46,331 nt of DNA. Origin: an uncultured Bacteroidota bacterium (GTDB lineage: Bacteria; Bacteroidota; Ignavibacteria; UBA10030; UBA8401). Both the position numbers and the translations under genes were made by a program. The notes beneath the pieces are model-generated. The model saw only the letters and a list, made by a program, of their open reading frames with translations, was not told the origin of the DNA and did not search any database. The stretch covers positions 1 through 46,331 of the forward strand of contig CALETH010000119.1 in NCBI GenBank assembly GCA_937920105.1, read 5' to 3'. Shown here in pieces: positions 19,582-27,824 of this stretch (within the stretch, counting starts at the first letter, position 1; each line of letters starts with the position of its first letter).

Positions 19582-20542
19582 TGAAATAAAATTCCCCGTA
19601 GAAAACGAACTCAAAAAATTTTCAGAATTTTTTAAACAAGCCATGCGTTCCAATATTACTATTGTGGATACCATTGCTCGGTACATCGTAAAACAAAAAG
19701 GAAAAAGAATTCGTCCGATTTTAGTTTTTCTTACAGCAAAAACGTGTGGAGAAATTAATGAAAGTACATTTCGTGGAGCAACACTGGTGGAAATATTACA
19801 CACAGCAACATTAGTCCATGATGATGTTGTGGATGATGCTGACACACGCCGAGGATTTGCTTCTATCAATGCAGTGTGGAAAAATAAAATTGCGGTGTTG
19901 ATGGGAGATTATTTACTTTCTACCGGATTGCTTGTTGCTTTGCGAAGTAATGACATTTATTTTTTGAAAACCGTTTCTGAAGCCGTTCGTCTAATGAGTG
20001 AAGGAGAAATTCTTCAAATCAAAAAAAGTAGAGAATTGGATATTGATGAAGAAACGTATCTTAAAATTATTTCTAGCAAAACTGCATCATTACTTTCTAC
20101 GTGTTCAGAAATTGGAGCAGCAAGTGTTAGCGAAGACAAAGAACAAATTCAATTGATGAAAGATTACGGAGAAAATGTCGGACTTGCTTTTCAAATTCGT
20201 GATGATTTATTAGACTATACAAGTCGAACAAATATTATCGGAAAACCCATTGGTGGAGATTTAAAAGAAAAGAAAATTACCTTACCACTTATTTACGCAT
20301 TTCTTCAAGCACCAAAACAAGAATCCAAAAAAGTTTTAAAGATGATAAAGAAAGGTTCTACGGCAAAAGATATTGGTTATGTTGTGAAATTTACACAAGA
20401 ATACGGAGGGATTGACTACGCTCGCAACAAAGCAGAATTTTTTGGTGAAAAAGCAAAAGTATGTTTGAAATCCTTTAAAGAATCCGAAGCAAAAAATTCA
20501 CTACTTGCTTTTGTAGATTTTGTGATGGAACGAGAAAAGTAG
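19556..20542 (+). CDS. ispB: Trans-polyprenyl diphosphate synthase (IspB-like)
   Basis: Condenses IPP units onto an allylic diphosphate to make a long isoprenoid, probably the quinone side chain. The 328-aa protein has GKRIRP (49-54), the first aspartate-rich motif DDVVDD (89-94) and the second DDLLD (216-220). A small residue five positions before the first motif fits the long-chain class rather than FPP/GGPP synthases. The ATG at 19556 is chosen because it matches the usual N-terminus; another ATG at 19508 would add 16 residues deeper into tatC. It overlaps tatC and is probably co-expressed. Product length is inferred. Confidence 0.9.
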   Translation: MKSRLHTLDEIKFPVENELKKFSEFFKQAMRSNITIVDTIARYIVKQKGKRIRPILVFLTAKTCGEINESTFRGATLVEILHTATLVHDDVVDDADTRRGFASINAVWKNKIAVLMGDYLLSTGLLVALRSNDIYFLKTVSEAVRLMSEGEILQIKKSRELDIDEETYLKIISSKTASLLSTCSEIGAASVSEDKEQIQLMKDYGENVGLAFQIRDDLLDYTSRTNIIGKPIGGDLKEKKITLPLIYAFLQAPKQESKKVLKMIKKGSTAKDIGYVVKFTQEYGGIDYARNKAEFFGEKAKVCLKSFKESEAKNSLLAFVDFVMEREK

Positions 20543-20676
20543 TCAATGAGTAATTATCAATGGAGAATTGATAGTTAACTATTGATAGAAAAGGCATTGT
20601 TTGCAATTATATCGCATAATGACTATTTTTTGAAAAGAACAAATTAATTCACTCTATTATAACAGTAGGTGTATTT

Positions 20677-22284
20677 ATGAAAAAGAAAATCTCAATTCCA
20701 ATAGTTATTGGTTTAACACTCCTTGCATTTGTTGCCGGAAGTCAATTTAGTACGCTTATTTCTGGGGATAATATTTATGAACAACTCAATAAATTCAAAG
20801 ATATTTTAAGCATCACATCAAAATATTATGTGGATGATGTTGATACCCAAAAACTCACCGATGCTGCAATTACTGGTTTGATAGAAACATTAGACCCGCA
20901 TTCTGTCTATATCAAAACAGAACAAGCGAAAACTGTGAAAGAAAGTTTTGAAGGAAAATTTGAAGGAATCGGTGTAGAATTTTCTATTCTCAATGATACT
21001 ATTACCGTTGTTTCACCAATTAGCGGCGGACCAAGTGCAATGTTAGGAATTCTTTCCAATGATAAAATTGTAACAATAGAAGGAAAGAGTGCAATTAAAT
21101 TTACTAATGAGCAAGTGATGAAATCTTTACGCGGACCAAAAGGTACAAAAGTTTCTGTTGGAATTCGACGCAGCGGAGTTTCTGAACTTCTCAATTTTGA
21201 TATCATTCGTGATGTCATTCCACTCTACACAGTCGATGCCTCCTTAATGTTAGAAAATAATGTTGGATATATCAGCGTTAATCGATTTGCACAAGAAACA
21301 TATAATGAGTTGATGGATGCATTAACGAAATTAAAATCCCAAGGGATGAAAAAATTAGTGTTAGATTTACGCGGAAATCCCGGTGGATATTTAGACCAAG
21401 CCGTAAAAATGACAGATGTATTTTTAGATGGTGAAGGAAAGAAAAAAATAGTTTACACCAAAGGACGCATTCCTCAATTTGATGAAGAATATTTTGCAAC
21501 CACAGGAAGTGAATATGAAAAAACTCCAATTATTGTTCTCATCTCCAATGGTTCCGCATCTGCAAGTGAAATTGTTTCCGGAGCAATTCAAGATTGGGAT
21601 AGAGGTTTAGTGGTTGGCGAAACCAGTTTTGGAAAAGGCTTAGTGCAGCGCCAATTTGAATTAGCAGATAAATCTGCACTACGTTTAACCATTGCACGAT
21701 ATTATACACCAAGCGGAAGATTAATTCAACGTGCCTATAATGGTGATAAAGAAAAATATCAAAAAGAAGCATTTGAGCGAGAAGAAGTAGAAGGCGAAAA
21801 TATTTCTCATACCGAAGAACAAGATACCACACGTCCGGAATTTAAAACATCTGCCGGAAGAAAAATTTATGGTGGTGGTGGTATTACTCCGGATTATATT
21901 GTAAAACCATCAGCATTATCATCATTAACGACAGAACTCTTTCGTAAAAATTTATATTATCAATTTATTGCAAACTATCTTGATAAAAATTCTAAAGAAA
22001 TAAAATCTAATTATAAAAATTTGCAAGAGTTTAAAAAAATGTATGAAGTAAAAGAAAACCTTCTTTCTGAATTTATAGATTTTGTGAAACAAAAAAAGAT
22101 TGAAGTGAAAGATGAAGATGTAAAGAAAGATAAAAAATTTCTTCAAGCAAGATTAAAAGCGTATATTGCCCGTAACTTTTGGGGAAATGAAGGTTGGTAT
22201 TCTATTGTTCTTACCCAAGATAATCAATTAGAAAAAGCGCTTTCAATTTTTCCAGAAGCAGAAAAAATAGCAAAATTAAATTAA
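20677..22284 (+). CDS. ctpA: C-terminal processing peptidase, S41 family (CtpA/Prc-like)
   Basis: Periplasmic serine protease with a Ser-Lys dyad that trims or degrades proteins from the C-terminus. The 535-aa protein has an N-terminal signal anchor (about 5-27), a PDZ domain (about 85-175), the LRGNPGGYLDQAV segment, catalytic S295 in NGSASASE and K320 in TSFGKGLVQ. The 25-residue spacing equals that of E. coli Prc. A basic C-terminal helical region (about 425-535) follows. The ATG at 20677 has AGTAGGTG upstream. A weak promoter-like TTGAAA-19-TATTAT is at 20630-20660. A hairpin follows the stop. Confidence 0.93.
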   Translation: MKKKISIPIVIGLTLLAFVAGSQFSTLISGDNIYEQLNKFKDILSITSKYYVDDVDTQKLTDAAITGLIETLDPHSVYIKTEQAKTVKESFEGKFEGIGVEFSILNDTITVVSPISGGPSAMLGILSNDKIVTIEGKSAIKFTNEQVMKSLRGPKGTKVSVGIRRSGVSELLNFDIIRDVIPLYTVDASLMLENNVGYISVNRFAQETYNELMDALTKLKSQGMKKLVLDLRGNPGGYLDQAVKMTDVFLDGEGKKKIVYTKGRIPQFDEEYFATTGSEYEKTPIIVLISNGSASASEIVSGAIQDWDRGLVVGETSFGKGLVQRQFELADKSALRLTIARYYTPSGRLIQRAYNGDKEKYQKEAFEREEVEGENISHTEEQDTTRPEFKTSAGRKIYGGGGITPDYIVKPSALSSLTTELFRKNLYYQFIANYLDKNSKEIKSNYKNLQEFKKMYEVKENLLSEFIDFVKQKKIEVKDEDVKKDKKFLQARLKAYIARNFWGNEGWYSIVLTQDNQLEKALSIFPEAEKIAKLN

Positions 22285-22294
22285 TTGTAGTTAT

Positions 22295-22329
22295 TGTATT
22301 CCCATCCCGCAATAACGGATGGAAATACA
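22295..22329. terminator. Hairpin after ctpA
   Basis: TGTATTCCCATCC (22295-22307) pairs with GGATGGAAATACA (22317-22329) with one mismatch around a 9-nt loop, 10 bp after the ctpA stop. No T-run follows, so termination is only possible. It may instead be a degraded relative of the dispersed hairpin repeats. Confidence 0.4.
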
Positions 22330-22364
22330 TTTTTGAAACCATCAGAAAGGAAGTTGTTTTAATC

Positions 22365-23180
22365 GTGATTTATAATAGATTATTTGTTCTAATTTTATTA
22401 AGTATTTTTTTATTTTCAGAAAAAGAGCTCCTAGCACAAACAGAAAAATCTGCTGGAGAAAAAATGTTATATATTGGAGAAGAATTAGAATACGAAGTAA
22501 GTTATTCTGTTTTCAAACTTGGAACCGTAAAACTTCATGTTTTAGATACAGCAACCAGTTATGGTAGATTTATCTATAAAATAAAAGCATACATAGATTC
22601 ATACACTGTTCCATTTGTTACTCTTCATCAAGTAGTATATATAGAAGTAAATCCTTTGCCCTATACATATTTTTATTCTGCACATGATGTAGTAAATCCA
22701 GAAAAACAACCATTTTACGAGTATCAATTTGATTATAACAAAAAAAAGATAGAATACATCAAAGGAATTCGTCCGGAAAATACCATCACTAAAAAAGGTG
22801 AAGATACTACCAATAATGTTTTTCAGCAAGACGGACTTTCCATTTTTTATTATGCAAGAGCGAATGTTCGCCAAAATGCTGTGCGAAATGTTCCAACCTA
22901 TGTTAACGAAGAACACGGAAACACATTTTTTAATTTTATGAATAAAATAGAACCAATGGAAATTGATGCTGTTGATTATCCAGTTTCTACTGTTGCCTTT
23001 AGCGGAAAAGCCGGATTTGTTGGCATTTTCGGATTAACAGGAGATTTTCGAGGTTGGATGAGTAATGATGATGCCGCAATTCCCATCGTTGCAAAAATGA
23101 AGGTGTTTATTGGGAACATTCATATAGAATTAAAAAAATGGAAACGTGGAAATTGGTCTCCACCAAAATATCAGAAATAG
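22365..23180 (+). CDS. DUF3108-family periplasmic protein
   Basis: A 271-aa protein with an N-terminal signal segment (about 5-24, ending near LLAQT) and a DUF3108 domain covering most of the mature part. The characteristic opening is GEELEYEVSYSVFKLGTV, and the C-terminal region has AKMKVFIGNIHIELKKW. The family is found in the envelope of Gram-negative bacteria and is predicted to be a beta-clam/lipid-binding-like fold; no reaction is established. The start is GTG at 22365, with GAAAGGAAG (22345-22353) as the ribosome site about 12 bp upstream. It follows ctpA by 80 bp. Confidence 0.82.
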   Translation: MIYNRLFVLILLSIFLFSEKELLAQTEKSAGEKMLYIGEELEYEVSYSVFKLGTVKLHVLDTATSYGRFIYKIKAYIDSYTVPFVTLHQVVYIEVNPLPYTYFYSAHDVVNPEKQPFYEYQFDYNKKKIEYIKGIRPENTITKKGEDTTNNVFQQDGLSIFYYARANVRQNAVRNVPTYVNEEHGNTFFNFMNKIEPMEIDAVDYPVSTVAFSGKAGFVGIFGLTGDFRGWMSNDDAAIPIVAKMKVFIGNIHIELKKWKRGNWSPPKYQK

Positions 23181-23185
23181 TGAAC

Positions 23186-23218
23186 AGATTTATCAAGTTT
23201 TAAAAGCTTGATAAATCT
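23186..23218. repeat. Perfect 12-bp inverted repeat
   Basis: AGATTTATCAAG (23186-23197) and CTTGATAAATCT (23207-23218) are exact reverse complements around a 9-nt loop. They lie between the DUF3108 gene and the carbonic-anhydrase-like gene. There is no T-tract after the stem. The sequence ATTTATCAAG resembles the 58/59-bp repeat at 27652 (ATTTATC) only weakly. Confidence 0.6.
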
Positions 23219-23234
23219 CCAAAAACAAAAATCA

Positions 23235-23747
23235 ATGAGCACCATCCTCACGTATAAAGGAATAACACCAAAATTTGATAAAAGCGTTTTCATTGCTGAA
23301 GGTGCACGCATCATCGGTGATGTTACACTTGGAAAAGATTGCAGTGTTTGGTTTAACACTGTTATACGCGGAGATGTTCATTATATTACTATTGGTGAGC
23401 GAACAAATATCCAAGATAATTCTGTTATTCACGTAACACATAAAAAATATCCTTGTATTATCGGCTCTAATGTTACCATAGGGCACAGTGCTGTTGTTCA
23501 CGCCGCAACAATTTTTGATTATACGTTGATTGGAATGGGAGCAATTGTTTTAGATAACGCAAAAGTTGGTCCGTATTCACTCATCGCTGCTGGTGCAGTA
23601 GTGTTGGGGGATACAATAATCCCGGAAGGAGTCTTAGCAGCGGGAGTTCCTGCAAAAATTATACGTCCGTTAACAGAAGAAGAAAAACAAACATTAGTAC
23701 AATCCGCACAAAATTATATTGATTATGTAGCAACATATCGTTTATAA
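23235..23747 (+). CDS. Gamma-carbonic anhydrase-like hexapeptide protein
   Basis: A 170-aa left-handed beta-helix protein of the YrdA/gamma-CA family. It has the RGD segment (R45, G46, D47), Q60-D61, and the zinc-ligand-type histidines H66, H84 and H89 (VIHVTH, IGHSAVVH). A C-terminal LAAGVPAKIIRPL completes the family pattern. Members bind Zn, Fe or Co; some are carbonic anhydrases and many show no activity, so function is not certain. The ATG at 23235 begins the conserved part; an upstream in-frame TTG lies in a hairpin. It is two bases from the next gene. Confidence 0.88.
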   Translation: MSTILTYKGITPKFDKSVFIAEGARIIGDVTLGKDCSVWFNTVIRGDVHYITIGERTNIQDNSVIHVTHKKYPCIIGSNVTIGHSAVVHAATIFDYTLIGMGAIVLDNAKVGPYSLIAAGAVVLGDTIIPEGVLAAGVPAKIIRPLTEEEKQTLVQSAQNYIDYVATYRL

Positions 23748-23749
23748 CT

Positions 23750-24205
23750 ATGAAAAACATTTTTACATCATCAGCAATAAAAAAAATTGAAAAAATTCTT
23801 TCTGTAAAAAGCACATCAAAAAAAAATACCACCCGTTTTGAAATCGCAAAAAATTCTCCATTCCAAGTAGTGTTAGAAATTTATTCTAATATTCCCATCG
23901 GAAAATCTATAGGAAATCTTATCTCGGTTTATACACGCAATACCCATTTGCAACTTCATCATTGTTCCGGTTTTGTCGTGAGCGAAATGTTGGGAGAAGT
24001 AACATTTATTAGTGAGCACAATGAAAAAGTCTCCGGACTTATTGTAGAAAAAAAGGGTGGATGTTCCTTCTATACGAATGTAGAACGTTCATTGCTTTCT
24101 GGAGATTTTACAAATCTCGGACCTGAAGTAATGCTTTCCGGAATTGCACTTTCTCTCACAGAAACAGTACTGCCCACAACTCCTCGGAAGAAAAAGAAGC
24201 AATGA
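23750..24205 (+). CDS. Conserved hypothetical protein coupled to ybeY
   Basis: A 151-aa protein that I do not recognise. It is basic at both ends (a lysine-rich start and a PRKKKKQ tail). The middle has alternating beta-type hydrophobic residues (FQVVLEIYSN, GFVVSEMLGEVTFIS, VSGLIVEKKGGCSFYTNV). No signal peptide or membrane segment is seen. It starts 2 bp after the carbonic-anhydrase-like gene and overlaps ybeY by four bases (ATGA), so co-translation with an rRNA-processing enzyme is likely. The basic tail and the neighbour suggest possible RNA contact, which is inference only. Confidence 0.72.
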   Translation: MKNIFTSSAIKKIEKILSVKSTSKKNTTRFEIAKNSPFQVVLEIYSNIPIGKSIGNLISVYTRNTHLQLHHCSGFVVSEMLGEVTFISEHNEKVSGLIVEKKGGCSFYTNVERSLLSGDFTNLGPEVMLSGIALSLTETVLPTTPRKKKKQ

Positions 24206-24618
24206 TTGAAATAGAAATAACCAACAAAAGCGGTGTTCGATTACCGCTTTCTTTTTTAAGGATGAAGGATATTATAACAACAGTATTAAGAAAAGAAAAA
24301 AAATCTGTTGCAAATATTTCAATCGTTTTTGTAGGGGACAAAAAAATACAATCTGTTAATAAAAAATTTTTGCAGCATAATTATGTAACAGATATTATTA
24401 CATTTATATTAGAAGAAAAAATATTAGAAGTAGAAATATATATTAATCCACAACAAGCAAAGCGACAAGCAAAAGAGTACGATGTTTCATTCCTCAACGA
24501 AATTTCCCGATTACTCATCCACGGAATTTTACATTGTGTTGGATATGATGACACCACAGAAAAGAAAAAGAAAATAATGTTTCAACAACAAGAAAAATAT
24601 GTGGAAATGGTACATTAA
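24202..24618 (+). CDS. ybeY: Endoribonuclease YbeY
   Basis: Metal-dependent endoribonuclease needed for 16S rRNA 3'-end maturation and ribosome quality control. The 138-aa protein has the family core with VTDIITF near residue 62 and the metal motif HGILHCVGYDD. The third histidine of the usual H-x3-H-x5-H is an aspartate here, which I recall as common in FCB-group YbeY proteins. Length is normal. Start ATG at 24202 inside the end of the preceding orphan. No era or phoH partner is seen. Confidence 0.9.
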   Translation: MIEIEITNKSGVRLPLSFLRMKDIITTVLRKEKKSVANISIVFVGDKKIQSVNKKFLQHNYVTDIITFILEEKILEVEIYINPQQAKRQAKEYDVSFLNEISRLLIHGILHCVGYDDTTEKKKKIMFQQQEKYVEMVH

Positions 24619-24630
24619 TAAATAAAACAA

Positions 24631-24722
24631 GGTTGCTTCGTTCTGATAAGTCCCGCGGTGGCGGGATAAATCAAAACTCGCAATGACAGTCATTGCGAAG
24701 AAGCGTAGCGACTGAAGCAATC
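24631..24722. repeat. MITE-like palindromic element downstream of ybeY
   Basis: A 92-bp element with ends GGTTGCTTC and GAAGCAATC as imperfect terminal inverted repeats. It includes a CCCGCGGTGGCGGG hairpin and a perfect central palindrome TCGCAATGAC-A-GTCATTGCGA (24678-24698). The right part, with GAAGAAGCGTAGCGACTGAAGCAATC, resembles a short repeat seen in many bacterial genomes. No transposase is in it; it is intergenic. Confidence 0.75.
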
Positions 24723-24730
24723 TAAAATAA

Positions 24731-24809
24731 TTGACATTTTCCATTATTCTTCTAATTTTGATACAATAAAGTCCCCTCTGTGTGTTGGATTGTATGTATG
24801 CAAGAGGGG
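24731..24809. promoter_or_regulatory. Promoter-like boxes and C/G hairpin before the smg gene
   Basis: TTGACA (24731-24736) is a perfect -35 with only a weak -10 TAATTT at 16 bp. An extended -10, TGATACAAT (24759-24767), is an alternative. A hairpin CCCCTCT/AGAGGGG follows (24773-24809), with a GGATTTAGGGGGT tail like the repeat at 18711. The remaining 58 bp before the smg start show nothing definite. Confidence 0.35.
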
Positions 24810-24867
24810 ATTTAGGGGGTGTGTCAAAAATGACAAAACAAGAAACTGAATTATAGCAAAAATAACC

Positions 24868-25326
24868 ATGCAAGAAAAAATAATAGAAATTCTCATTTAC
24901 CTCATCAGTGAATTACGAAAAGATAAACCACTTGGTGAAATAGATACAACAATTCTTACCAAAAAAGGATACACTGCATCCGAAATTGGTACGGCATTTA
25001 ATTGGCTGTACGAAAAAATAAAAAGTGGAGAACATACATTTTCTGAAATCTCTGCAACATCATCACATTCGTACAGAATGCTGCACAATGCTGAACGATT
25101 GGCAATCAAACCCGAAGCGTACGGCTATCTTATACAACTTCGTGAAATAGAACTCATCACCGATATCGATGTGGAAATGATTATTGATAGAATTATGCTT
25201 GCCGGTTATACCAATGTTGGTATTGATGAAATGCGAATGTTTGTTACACTCATCCTTACTGAAAATGATGACTCGTACAACACCGGAAGCAGAATAATGT
25301 TAAATAATAATGATACTGTGAATTAA
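24868..25326 (+). CDS. Smg/DUF494-family protein
   Basis: A 152-aa cytoplasmic protein of the Smg (DUF494) family. Signatures are an N-terminal MQEKIIEILIYLISEL helix, LTKKGYTASEIGTAFNWL (30-47), and a C-terminal region with LIQLREIELI and VEMIIDRIMLAGY. In many bacteria smg lies next to topA and a dprA/smf gene; here topA follows 28 bp after the stop, which supports the assignment. Biochemical function is not established. ATG at 24868. Confidence 0.85.
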   Translation: MQEKIIEILIYLISELRKDKPLGEIDTTILTKKGYTASEIGTAFNWLYEKIKSGEHTFSEISATSSHSYRMLHNAERLAIKPEAYGYLIQLREIELITDIDVEMIIDRIMLAGYTNVGIDEMRMFVTLILTENDDSYNTGSRIMLNNNDTVN

Positions 25327-25354
25327 ATTTTTTACAATAACTTATAATTATAGA

Positions 25355-27601
25355 ATGAGCAAATCCTTAATCATCGTAGAATCACCATCCAAAGCAAAAA
25401 CCATCAACAAATATTTGGGAAAAGAATATTTTGTTGAGGCCTCTGTCGGACACATCAAAAATCTTCCCAAAAGTAAAATCGGAGTAGATTTTGAAAATAA
25501 TTATGCTACGGTATATGAACCCATCGCCGGAAAAGAAGAAGTCATCGAAAAATTAAAAAAGTACGCAAACCAATCCGATAAAATCTTTATCGCGACTGAC
25601 CCTGACCGTGAAGGCGAAGCAATCGCCTCCGATATTGCAGAAGAAATCCAAAACGAAAATAAAAATATTTACCGAGTTTTGTTTCACGAAATTACACCTG
25701 CCGGCGTACAAGAAGGAATGGCATCACCCAAAAAAATCAATAAAAATTTGGTAGAGTCACAGCGGGCAAGACGTGCAATGGATAGAATTGTTGGCTACAA
25801 ACTCAGTCCATTTATTTGGAAAACTATTTATTACGGACTTTCTGCCGGAAGAGTGCAATCTGTTGCGTTGCGGCTTATTTGTGAACGCGAAGAAGAAATC
25901 AAAAAATTTATTCCTGAAGAATATTGGACAATTACTGGAGAATTTGCTACAGAAAAATCTGAACCATTTTTTGCACGTCTTATAAAAATTGCCGGTAACG
26001 ACCCAAAAATTGTTGATACAATTACAGCAAATGGATATGTGAATGATATTCAAAAACAAAATTTTGTTATTGAAGATGTTCAGAAAAAAGAAGTCAAACG
26101 AAATCCTGCACCACCATTTATCACCAGCACATTGCAGCAAGAAGCCGCAAGCCGACTTCGCTTTTCTGCAAAACGCACAATGACTCTCGCACAAAAATTG
26201 TATGAAGGAATTGATTTGGGAACTGAAGGAACTGTGGGTTTAATTACCTACATGCGTACGGATTCTACACGTATTAGTGATGATGCAATAAAAAGTGTTC
26301 GCGAATATATTTATAGTAATTATGGCGGAGAATATCTTCCGAAAGAAGCACGCGTTTTCAAAAAAGGAAAAACTTCGCAAGATGCTCACGAAGCAATACG
26401 TCCCACATCCATAAAATTTACACCAAAGTTTGTAAAAAAATTTTTGGATAAAGATATGTATGCGTTGTATGAACTTATTTGGAATCGTTTTGTTGCATGT
26501 CAAATGAGCGTAGCAACATTCGAACAAGTTTCTGTCGATATTGTTGGTGGTGATTATCTATTTAGAGCAACGGGTTCAATTCCACTATTCCGTGGATTTC
26601 TTCAAGTGTATGATGATGTGATGGAAGAAAAAGGAATTGTGGAAGATGAAGACCCAACATCAAAAATTCCTGCAGGGCTTGCACCAAAACAACAAACAAA
26701 AATCCTCAACATTTTACCGAAACAACATTTTACCAAACCACCCGCACGATATACCGAAAGTAGTTTAGTAAAAGAGTTGGAAGCACAAGGCATTGGACGT
26801 CCTAGTACTTATGCACATATCGTTAGTGTTATTTTAGATAGAAAATATGTTGAGCAGCAAGACAGAAAACTTTTTGCAACTCCACTCGGAATGCTTGTTA
26901 CAAAAATTTTGGTAGAACATTTTCCATCCGTGTTGAATGTAAAATTTACGGCACAAATGGAAGATGAATTAGAAACTATTGCTGCAGGAAAAAATGAATA
27001 TGTGCAGGTGATGGACGATTTTTATCAACCATTTATAAAATCATTTGAGATTGTAGATAAAAAAGCTAACACCATAAAAAAATCTTTACAACAAGATGCC
27101 GGCGAAGCATGTGATTTGTGCGGAAAACCAATGCTTATAAAATGGGGAAGATATGGACAGTTTAAAGCGTGCAGTGGTTATCCAACATGCAAAAATAGAA
27201 AACCGATGCAAGATGAAGCAGAAAAATTTCAACACATGGCTGGAGTAAAATGTAAAGAATGTGGTGGAGATATGGTGGTGAAGGGTGGACCCTTTGGGGC
27301 ATTTTTGGGCTGCTCAAATTATCCAACCTGTAAAAATACACAACCAATTACGACTGGAATTAAATGTCCAAAATGTACAGATGGAGAAATTATTGAAGGA
27401 AAAACAAAAAGGAAAACAATGTACTATCGTTGTTCTAATAATAGAGCAGAAGATGGTACGTGTGATTTTATTGCATGGAATAAACCCGTACTGCAACCAT
27501 GTCCGAGTTGTAAAAATAATTATATGTTAAAAAAATATTCCAAACGTAAAGGTGATTATTTAGTATGTCCGGAATGTAAAGAAGAAGTGTTGGTGGAGTA
27601 G
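25355..27601 (+). CDS. topA: DNA topoisomerase I (type IA)
   Basis: Relaxes negative supercoils through a 5'-phosphotyrosyl link. The 748-aa protein has the TOPRIM opening LIIVESPSKAKTI and the TDPDREGEAIA metal motif near residue 80. The active-site tyrosine is in GLITYMRTDSTRIS, near residue 295. Four C-terminal zinc-ribbon segments follow (about 590-745), beginning CDLCG, CKECG, CPKC and CPSC, with the usual GRYGQF/GPFGAF linkers. Length is typical for FCB TopA. ATG at 25355. It is probably co-transcribed with smg. Confidence 0.97.
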   Translation: MSKSLIIVESPSKAKTINKYLGKEYFVEASVGHIKNLPKSKIGVDFENNYATVYEPIAGKEEVIEKLKKYANQSDKIFIATDPDREGEAIASDIAEEIQNENKNIYRVLFHEITPAGVQEGMASPKKINKNLVESQRARRAMDRIVGYKLSPFIWKTIYYGLSAGRVQSVALRLICEREEEIKKFIPEEYWTITGEFATEKSEPFFARLIKIAGNDPKIVDTITANGYVNDIQKQNFVIEDVQKKEVKRNPAPPFITSTLQQEAASRLRFSAKRTMTLAQKLYEGIDLGTEGTVGLITYMRTDSTRISDDAIKSVREYIYSNYGGEYLPKEARVFKKGKTSQDAHEAIRPTSIKFTPKFVKKFLDKDMYALYELIWNRFVACQMSVATFEQVSVDIVGGDYLFRATGSIPLFRGFLQVYDDVMEEKGIVEDEDPTSKIPAGLAPKQQTKILNILPKQHFTKPPARYTESSLVKELEAQGIGRPSTYAHIVSVILDRKYVEQQDRKLFATPLGMLVTKILVEHFPSVLNVKFTAQMEDELETIAAGKNEYVQVMDDFYQPFIKSFEIVDKKANTIKKSLQQDAGEACDLCGKPMLIKWGRYGQFKACSGYPTCKNRKPMQDEAEKFQHMAGVKCKECGGDMVVKGGPFGAFLGCSNYPTCKNTQPITTGIKCPKCTDGEIIEGKTKRKTMYYRCSNNRAEDGTCDFIAWNKPVLQPCPSCKNNYMLKKYSKRKGDYLVCPECKEEVLVE

Positions 27602-27651
27602 GTCAAAAGTTAGAAGGAAGAATTAAGAAGTAAGTAAAGATTTTAACCTGT

Positions 27652-27824
27652 GGTAAATCAAATTTATCCTTGGTAATCCTATAATCTTATCAATCAAGGT
27701 CAAAAATTGGGGTAAATCAAATTTATCTTGGCAATCCTATAATCTTATCAATCAAGGTCAAAATCTGTGGCAAATCAAATTTATCTTGGTAATCATATAA
27801 TCCTGTAAATCATGGTCAATCTTT
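27652..27824. repeat. Three-unit 58/59-bp tandem repeat overlapping the next gene start
   Basis: Units begin at 27652, 27711 and 27769 (periods 59 and 58). Each contains AAATCAAATTTATC, TTGG(T/C)AATC(C/A)TATAATC and AATCA(A/T)GGTCAA. The third unit is most diverged, and its 'AATCATGGTCAAT' contains the ATG used as the start of the GWxTD gene. No spacer variation of a CRISPR type is present. It fills most of the 210-bp gap after topA; the first 50 bp hold only AG-rich DNA. Confidence 0.85.

Noticed and set aside
24202..24618. YbeY metal site missing the third histidine (Asp instead)
   Set aside because: I recall an Asp or Lys at this position in other FCB-group YbeY proteins, so it is probably a lineage trait rather than loss of function.
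27652..27824. Repeat array resembling CRISPR
   Set aside because: The units are contiguous 58/59-bp copies with no unique spacers, and no cas genes are nearby.
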